NCBI GenBank assembly: GCA_027922465.2
Contig: BQMF02000159.1
Location: forward strand, 248,001-312,000
Source: Turritopsis dohrnii
Taxonomy: Eukaryota; Cnidaria; Hydrozoa; Anthoathecata; Oceaniidae
DNA length: 64,000 bases
Direction of reading: 5' to 3'
In this document: piece by piece, positions 57,464-64,000 of the stretch
How the letters are laid out: every line of letters starts with the position of its first letter
How positions within the stretch are numbered: position 1 is the stretch's first letter
Notes under the pieces: model-generated
Databases searched by the model: none
Seen by the model: only the letters and a program-made list of their open reading frames with translations
Told to the model about the DNA's origin: nothing
Translations under genes and position numbers: made by a program

Positions 57464-57982
57464 ATGTTTGTTTACACGAAACTATTTTTCTATACATTTA
57501 TGGGGATCTATATACAACCTTATAGAGTTCTTCATGAAATTTTCCCTACAAAGTCATTAGAAACTTCACATCAACACTCGGAAAAAGCGTCCAAAGTAAT
57601 GATGTTTCTTTTGATACAACAAAAGATTTTAAATCTCTCAGGTAACTGTTGAGTTGAACAGTTTTGAAACAGTCAATTTTACAAATCTGCCCAATATGCT
57701 GAATTTAACTGTCTTACGCTCGCTGCGGGGGCAATTAGGGAGATTCGTAAAACCAACGAGCCTGTTACACGAAAAAAATCAATTACTTGTGAGAATTAAA
57801 ATAACAGAAAGTTAAAGCCTTTTCTTGTATCAAAAGAAACATCATTACTTTGCACACTTATTTCAAGTGTTGATGTGAAGTTTCTAATGACTTTGTAGGG
57901 AAAAACCCACGAACAACTCTACTAAATTGTATATAATTCCCTACAAATCTATAGAAAAATAATTTCGTGTAAACGAAACATG
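57464..57982. mobile_element. Foldback element with ~165 bp inverted arms
   Basis: The left arm 57464-57633 and right arm 57819-57982 are inverted copies. Anchors are TTTACACGAAACTATTTTTC, CCCTACAAAGTCATTAGAAA, CTTCACATCAACACT and AAAGTAATGATGTTTCTTTT. The loop holds a right-end scrap of the GCCCCCGC element (CTTACGCTCGCTGCGGGGGC at about 57715). No coding capacity is present. Confidence 0.8.
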
Positions 57983-58481
57983 ATTTTTCCGAATCCCGCT
58001 AATTCAATGCGATAAAATCAAAAATCCCTCAATGGAATAATAAAAAGGAGTGTCAAGAGCAAGCAGATATTCTCACAGTTGTTTAGAACGGTAAAGCCTG
58101 GTCCACACCTGACGATTACGACGATTAATAATTCAGTGTAATCGTCATAATCATCGCAATCATCTAATGAAACAAAATCAAAATACAAAAATTACCGTAG
58201 TGATTTTTGATTACTGTTGTAGTAGCTGTAGTATGTATTCGGGAGGTAACTGGTTCATGGGAATGGTCAATTGAGATTTCTCCTTATTCAATTATCTCCA
58301 TGATGTGTCGTACAACTACCGCCATGCAATGCCTTAAGAATTCAGTTTTGTTCGTCAAAGGTTTTTATTTTTCCATTGTGATGTTTTTGTCATATCTCAT
58401 TGCATTTCTGGTAGTTGTATGATTGAAAGAGATTGAATCAAGTGAAACTGCCAAAATTCTTCTTATTCAAATTTCAGATAA

Positions 58482-58690
58482 GGGATTGTTCACAAATGAC
58501 GTCAACCATTTTTTCAAGATTTTTGCCCCCCCCCCCCCCCCCCCCCCTCTGTCAACCTGCGTCAACTTTGCGTTGCCCCCTCCCCCTCAGCTGACGTCAT
58601 CGTTTGAGAAGACCCCCACCCCCCTTCCCCATCCAAAACAAAACAACCTCCATCCACCCAACAACAAATACGCATAATTTTTTATTTGCT
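58482..58690. mobile_element. C-rich CRE-bearing MITE, left end only
   Basis: TAA then GGGATTGTTCACAAATGACG opens the element, exactly as at 61908. A C-run of about 20, GTCAACCTGCGTCAACTTTG and a second TGACGTCA (58592) follow. No right end is found, so this copy is truncated or diverged near 58.69 kb. It lies just beyond the 3' end of the ETS gene. Confidence 0.7.
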
Positions 58691-58815
58691 ATATTTTGCA
58701 AGTTAATACAAGTTATCAGTTTTACTATTATATATAATAAAAGTTTGTAAAATAAATAATTTAACGAAACGAGAGTTTCATAGACTTCAATTCCTTCAAT
58801 TCATTTTGGAATCTA

Positions 58816-60528
58816 TTAGTTGGTAAATAAAACATTAGGAATATAGTTGCAGAATGCAGAAGGGGACAAGTCCGTTTGATCATCCAGAAAGCAGTCATCC
58901 AGAGTAAACTCAGCAAAATTAGTCATGTATGTGAAAACTTCTGAATCCAAATAGTCCTCAACACCTGAGAGCCATCGGTTACAACATGGTGTTGAATTAT
59001 GCGTTTGTGTTTCACACGGCCAGGTTTGAGGGAATTTTTGGTCAGTGGTCAAACTGCTCAATAACATTTCAACCGATGAACAAGAGTTTCTTCGAGTTTT
59101 AACGAGTGAGTTTTTTTCTGGTAAGACATCGATCGTTTTTAGTGATCGAATGAATTGATAGGTTCTTTTCATTCCTGGAATCTACAAAAAACAATAATGT
59201 GTTATTAGTTATTATCAATCATCATCCTCTCTCAATTATACAGTCGTATTATTGTGGGATTGTATTACGGTTAATTACACTTCGATTTATATTGATATGA
59301 ATGAATATCTATCTATATTGACGTGATAGAATATTTCACTCCAATATAGTGTTGGTTTTGTGAAAATCCAGGATTTTTGCGGACGTAGAAAAATGCAAAC
59401 ATCAAACTCTGAAGAATTAACGTTCACTAGCCAACAAAAGAATTGGTTTAGTCATTTTTTTGGACAATTTCCAAATTGACAAAATTGATATTTTGCTGCT
59501 GTAAATTGGTGTCTCCTTTTATTTATTTTCATTTTTTCTGATAAACTATTCTCTCAAGTGTCATCACTTCACTGAATAGTAAAAAAAAATCTATGATATC
59601 CCTCAAAGATAATGAATTATTATATGTAGAGCTGAGGGTTGCACTATGCTGATGTCAGTAAAAATAGAACAACTGAGAAATGGTCTGGGAACGAGCATCG
59701 GTTTATTATTAACAAAGCGTTCAAACAAAGTAAAAAAATGTTTGGCTCTCTCGTGGAGAATTAGGGTTAGGGTTAGGGTTAAAGTTAGGGTTATTTTCCC
59801 GACCTTATGATAGTTCCTTATGTAAGAAAAAAGACTTACTTTCTCCAGAATTTCTTTTCCATAGTAATACCTCAAAGCACGTAAAAACTTTGGATACGTC
59901 ATATTCGTTTTTCCTTTCTTTCGACCCCATTCTTTCGCCAATTTATTGCCATCAATAATTTTGAAAATCAGTTCGTCCTGATCAAGCCATGTGATCACGT
60001 GTGGTTTATCGTGTTCCTCCAGCATTTGATAAATAAATATCCATAGTGATAGACGGCGATATTTCAGCAACTCTAAACTGCTATCTGTATATCAATTAAA
60101 GACATGAAAATAGTTATCGATAACTGTGCAAAGACATGCTCAATTTATTTTTGCTATTTTGCTTTTTTACTACAAATACTAAACGTCTCATTTATCATTA
60201 TTGTTCGTCGAATGATCGGGCTCTTGTGGAACTTCCCAGATTACAAACTTCTGAATTCTTAACAATAAGCAAAAAACTTAAACCCACAGAACTTCTCAGT
60301 ATCTAAGCATATGTTGGTGTTACTAGATAGGGTTTTTTTTACAGAGCGTCAGGGACTACAATTTCTTTCTTATAAACAAGTTTCTTATATACAAAAAAAA
60401 ACGTGATCCCTATAGAAGTTCCACGAAAACTTAATGATTTTGAATCGAAATCATGATCGCTACAAATCACTTTCATAAAAACATTAAAAGAAGAATTTAC
60501 CTTTTTCGCGCTGTTCTAACACACTCAT
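58816..60528 (-). CDS. ETS-domain transcription factor, three exons, 212 residues
   Basis: Exons on the minus strand are 60528-60501, 60084-59840 and 59181-58816. Exon 1 starts ATGAGTGTG (MSVLEQREK) and ends AAAG|gtaaat. Exon 2 follows TATACAG and ends GAGAAA|gtaagt; exon 3 follows TTTTTTGTAG. Phases agree and the frame ends at a stop. The ETS DNA-binding domain covers residues ~17-101: LSLWIFIYQML, VITWLDQDELIFKIID, LAKEWGRKKGKTNMTYPKF, the recognition helix LRALRYYYGKEILEK, then IPGMKRTYQF across the last junction. The two Arg that contact GGA(A/T) cores (RALRYYY) are kept. MTY and KEILEK recall the ELF/ESE groups, but KFLRAL replaces the common KLSRAL. The C-terminus is acidic (FTLDDCFLDDQTD), possibly activating. 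There is no Pointed domain. It is short for the family. Function as a nuclear regulator is inferred from family. Confidence 0.88.
59761..59793. repeat. Interstitial telomere-like (TTAGGG) tract
   Basis: TTAGGG occurs three times in a row, then TTAAAG, then TTAGGG, in intron 2 of the ETS gene about 50 bases from its donor site. TTAGGG is the usual animal telomere unit. Confidence 0.9.
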
Positions 60529-61907
60529 GATCTCTGGACGTTTTGAAACGAGGTGTTGCGAAGGATGGTTATTTGTACCAAAATAGAAGGAAATCATGTC
60601 GATACCGATTTAATGATAAGAATTTGTTATTGCCATTTTTTACAAAATTGTTATGCAAAATTCTTAAAAATAGCCGGAATAAGAAAATGGTTAGGATATC
60701 GTCATTCCTCGATTTACGTCTTTTTGCAAAAGCAGCATGTGAGTCCAATCACCATTTTATTGTTGTTGGTTTTTATTGTTGCAATTTCTATGTTTATTAA
60801 GAATTTGATTGTTTGTTTGCTTTGTACAATGCACGATGAATAATAATAGACAATATAATGGAATTCTTTTTTTCTTTCTTCGGAAAAGAAAGGATATTAA
60901 CATCATTCATTCCTTTGTTTATGAGTAAGCATGATCGATATTCTGAAGACGAGACAGTCATTCTCATCTTGCTTGGACATTGACATCATAGAGACATAGT
61001 CGGAAACATCATTTTGGCCAAAGTTTATAACCAAGAATATTCTTTTAGTGGATGGAGTTCCATAAATTCTTATTATTCTGGCAAATTAGACTATTTCTGA
61101 CATAAAAAACGTGAGTACGATGTGTTGTAGGAAATTTAAAATCTTTAGAGATTTGTTGATTGCTATCGGAGAATTCATACTTCAGAATTAACGAAACAGT
61201 TATACAATTTTGGCAATTTATATTTCTTATCAGATTTTGCGCGAGTTATTTATAATTTCAAATCGATTGTAAGAATCGTAAAGAAAACTTCTTACGTAGA
61301 AAGTATGAAAATACATATTATTTGATAGTTAATTTTTTATCGTTTTGAGGTTCATAATGATGCTGCAAGTGAAATTTGTATCGGAGTTTTGACTTTAGTC
61401 ACCTTATGGAGTGTGTTCGTCTAATAATTTAAAGGCATCAAACTTCTCGGTTAAAGCTTCTTAAAAATAGTCTGAAAGAACGAGGCATAACCTGCACCTA
61501 ACCCTCACTAACCCAAACAAATTTTGCAAGGTTTACACCATGAAGTTTTGATGTTTTCAAATTGTTAGATGAACATGTGTGGGAGGCTTTTTCGCCATGG
61601 TTCAATAATGTCCATACTTGTACGAATCAATTCGTCAAATTTGCAGTTGATAATGTTGATGGTTTTTCTTTTAGTTTCGGTTTATTGTTTTGTGTCCTTT
61701 CAATCAAACATCATTTTGAGCCTCGTGATACTAGCTGAAATAAGTTAAAGATTTATAGTGACACAGATAATATCTTTTTTATTCATTAATGCATTGATTG
61801 TGACAAATTTTATTGGCATGGATAAAAATTTCACCAATAAAATGTTCTTTCAGTAGCTACTGTGTAAGCCACCAGAAAATTCAGTATTCTGCTTCAACAG
61901 ATAATAA
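60529..61907. other. 5' flank of the ETS gene; no other gene seen
   Basis: AT-rich sequence expected to contain the ETS promoter. No TATA or CCAAT arrangement stands out, and short open frames are unconvincing. Confidence 0.35.
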
Positions 61908-62405
61908 GGGATTGTTCACAAATGACGTCAACCATTTTTTCAAGATTTGTGACCCCCCCTCCCCCCTCTGTCAACCTGCGTCAACTTTGCGTTGCCCCCT
62001 CCCCCTCAGTTGACGTCATCGTTTGAGAAGACCCCCCCCCCCCCCCCCCCCCCCTCCAAAACCTCCATCCACCCCACTTGTCCTTTTGTATGTTAGTTTC
62101 TTACGCATTTTTAATAAGACCTGAAAATATTGGAAATGATCTTCGTGTAATTTTTCTCTGATCAAACTCCATCTGTGCTTATTGTTTTACGTTCGTGCAT
62201 CACGGACCACATTAAGATCACATTCAGTGTTAACATTTTCATAAGAAACTTTTACTTAATTAGAAAAATCAAGGTTCTGCAAGATTGTGTGGGTTGACGT
62301 CAACTAGTATCACATCCCCTCCCCCCCCTCCCCCGTCAACCAGCGTCAACTTTAGTATAACCCCCCCTCCCCCCCTAACAGTTGACGTCATTTGTGAACA
62401 GTCCC
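61908..62405. mobile_element. C-rich CRE-bearing MITE, complete (Harbinger-like)
   Basis: The ends GGGATTGTTCACAAATGACG and GACGTCATTTGTGAACAGTC then CC are inverted over about 25 bases with one mismatch. TAA flanks both sides (61905-61907 and 62406-62408). Inside are two direct blocks of C-runs with GTCAACC(T/A)GCGTCAACTTT. TGACGTCA, a perfect CRE palindrome, occurs at 61923, 62011, 62295 and 62383. It has no coding capacity. Confidence 0.8.
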
Positions 62406-62408
62406 TAA

Positions 62409-63098
62409 GAATACATTATATTAAGCCGTCAATATTTTCAATGAGTATTGAAAAAAAAATGTTAGACGGTGTTTGTTCTTCGTGTTGGCATTGTCGACGG
62501 ATTAAAATGTAATGAGTGGTGAAGACGTTAATTTTCCAGTGTCTCCCGTCAAATACATTTTGATCTTAATAATCTATTATGACGTCTTCCAGCAGTTTTT
62601 GTTATTAGCTTTAATCCCCTCCCTCTCATTAAGTAACATTGTACTCCGTAAAATGGAACTTATTATCGCTCCTAAGTTTCTTTGGCTTTACTTTTAGGCC
62701 TTTGACAACATTCGCTACCCTCCAAAGAGCATACAACACACTTTTGCAGAAGGTTCACAAAAGCAGGGTTACGTGTTCTTCATGATTGCGTGATTTAGAT
62801 GCAAAAATCATAACAATACACATCAAAACTATCATTATATTTTGGAGGTTCAAAATCTGACACGCTAGAATAGCAATTGTCGGTAGTTAGTTCAGATGGT
62901 ATGTCTTTTAATTTTTGGAGTTCTTGTTGCATTCCCCCTACATTTATATAACTAGCGGTTAAAAAGGAGTTAGAACGCTCAAACGATAATAAGCAGTCAA
63001 CTGTGTGTTGACAGGTCGTGGTGCCATACTGCGAAGAATTTCTTAAGACAGTTCTTTTGATAGTGTGCTCTCTTTATTTTAAACCTGTTGGATTTTAA
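62409..63098. other. No supported gene
   Basis: Unremarkable AT-rich sequence between two transposons. Short open frames (for example 62512-62697) have no recognisable domain. Confidence 0.35.
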
Positions 63099-63577
63099 AG
63101 GGATTCCTGCGTCCAAAATGATATTTACAAATATGATAGAGCTCAAAAAGTTGTTTAACAAGTCTCTTTTCAGTATTTCATAATTATTTATAGTTTTTGA
63201 GATATTTTATTTTAAAAATCTTATATTTAATTTATGCAATGCATATTTATGATGTAACAAGATAGTAGCTAACACTTCTCATTGCAATAACTTTAGATAT
63301 GATTATTATTACATCTTTGTAAGTTACTATGGAGTAAGGGCTTCCACTCCGAATTGATTGATAGAAGAATGAAGTCATAGTATTTTCTAATTCAGAAGTT
63401 ATACACACTAACAAAATACTATCTTATTACATCATAATTATGCATTGCATAATTTGATGATTTTTAAATGGAAATATCTGCTCAAGGAAACAGAATTTCC
63501 AAAAACTTAGAGAGTTCTTAAACAAATTTGCGAGTTCTATCATCCCTTGAAATATCATTTTGGACGCAGGAATCCCT
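63099..63577. mobile_element. Hairpin MITE with TTAA or TA target
   Basis: The ends AGGGATTCCTGCGTCCAAAA (then TGATATTT) and the exact inverse are flanked by TTAA on both sides (63095-63098 and 63578-63581). Inverted similarity continues inward (ATGCAATGCAT, AAGATAGTA against TACTATCTT) almost to the centre near 63338, so the whole element can fold into one long imperfect hairpin. Confidence 0.75.
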
Positions 63578-63750
63578 TTAAGGATTTGAAAGATTCCAGC
63601 ATGTGTTTGGAATGTGGAAAAACATCTTTGTGTTCTATCAAGTATGCTTTAATAGTTTTAATGAATAGTTTGCTAAATAATTTAGCATGATTTGAAAACA
63701 AAGGGACAATTCAGCAGAAAGTCTTGTGATTAGTAAAGGGATATAAACAT

Positions 63751-63777
<27 letters not shown>
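63751..63777. repeat. (AG)13 microsatellite
   Basis: A perfect AG dinucleotide run. No gene is seen in the last few hundred bases of the window. Confidence 0.95.
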
Positions 63778-63783
<6 letters not shown>

Positions 63784-64000
63784 TGTATTGACAACTCCCT
63801 AAGGAGTTCCCAATGACCACAAAGTTTTCCTTCCTATGACAGTAAAATGACGACTAAATGAAATAGTAGAAAGTAATTAAAGAGGCTGATAAAGTTTTAG
63901 TATTTCATAGTAACAAAACCAATGAGTAATGCTCAGCCCCTTTAATAAGAATAAGTCGAATCTGGGTATTTCCTTCAAATCCTCGAACAAGATGAAAACT

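Noticed and set aside
58423..58677. Proline-rich ORFs here and at 61813-62512
   Set aside because: They are translations of the C runs in the MITEs, with no start context or conservation.
59603..59839. Extension of the ETS exon 2 frame past the donor (including TLTLTLTL)
   Set aside because: A strong AAA|gtaagt donor and an in-phase acceptor at 59181 restore the canonical ILEK-IPG ETS sequence; the extension is intron and telomere-like repeat.
1..64000. tRNA and rRNA genes
   Set aside because: No cloverleaf with recognisable A and B boxes and no rRNA-like sequence was noticed. A tRNAscan-SE or Infernal run would be decisive.

Overview
The window is eukaryotic and almost certainly from an animal. 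It holds an ETS-domain transcription factor gene with introns, a GT23 alpha-1,6-fucosyltransferase (FUT8-type) gene, and exons for YWTD beta-propeller and nidogen-like (NIDO) extracellular modules. ETS factors and these matrix modules are animal hallmarks, and splice sites follow GT-AG rules. The DNA is visibly AT-rich, gene-poor and packed with transposons. The LINE types, the orphan integrase-like gene and the 'HAFTG' family remnant are types I associate with cnidarians and other marine invertebrates. I would guess an early-branching animal such as a cnidarian, but the species cannot be fixed from this window.

Layout. 0-3 kb: a near-intact LINE ORF2 (endonuclease plus reverse transcriptase) cut by the left edge, then a small unrecognised minus-strand ORF. 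3-10 kb: a diverged minisatellite, a copy of a long dispersed repeat (called R1 here), a decayed LINE tail and three in-phase YWTD exons. 10-18 kb: two copies of a segmental duplication built from a ~240 bp satellite. One copy carries an inserted transposon with GCCCCCGC ends and an 8-unit, 128 bp minisatellite. 18-24 kb: a complete R1 element with a small transposon inside it, a HARBI1-like transposase 5' end cut off by R1, and a NIDO exon cut by another repeat. 24-33 kb: little coding, an inverted R1 copy with a LINE insertion, and a 2.4 kb Harbinger-like element with a nested hAT-like one. 33.6-42.5 kb: two copies of repeat R2 facing each other around LINE and transposon debris. 42.5-45.2 kb: a nest of three transposons. 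45.4-47.4 kb: a transposon with perfect ~31 bp terminal inverted repeats around a decayed integrase-like gene. 49.6-53 kb: two pseudogenes (HAFTG family, LINE). 54.2-55.6 kb: the fucosyltransferase. 58.8-60.5 kb: the ETS gene, with C-rich, CRE-bearing MITEs on both sides. 63.1-63.6 kb: a hairpin transposon.

Host genes with the best support are the fucosyltransferase, the ETS factor (three exons resolved to the base) and the YWTD exons. They do not form a pathway together. The main story is transposon ecology: PIF/Harbinger-like (TAA target duplications), TA/TTAA-type, foldback, possible Helentron-like and integrase-encoding elements, several dated relative to one another by nesting or by empty sites. 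All homology calls come from recognition by eye; no database search was run.
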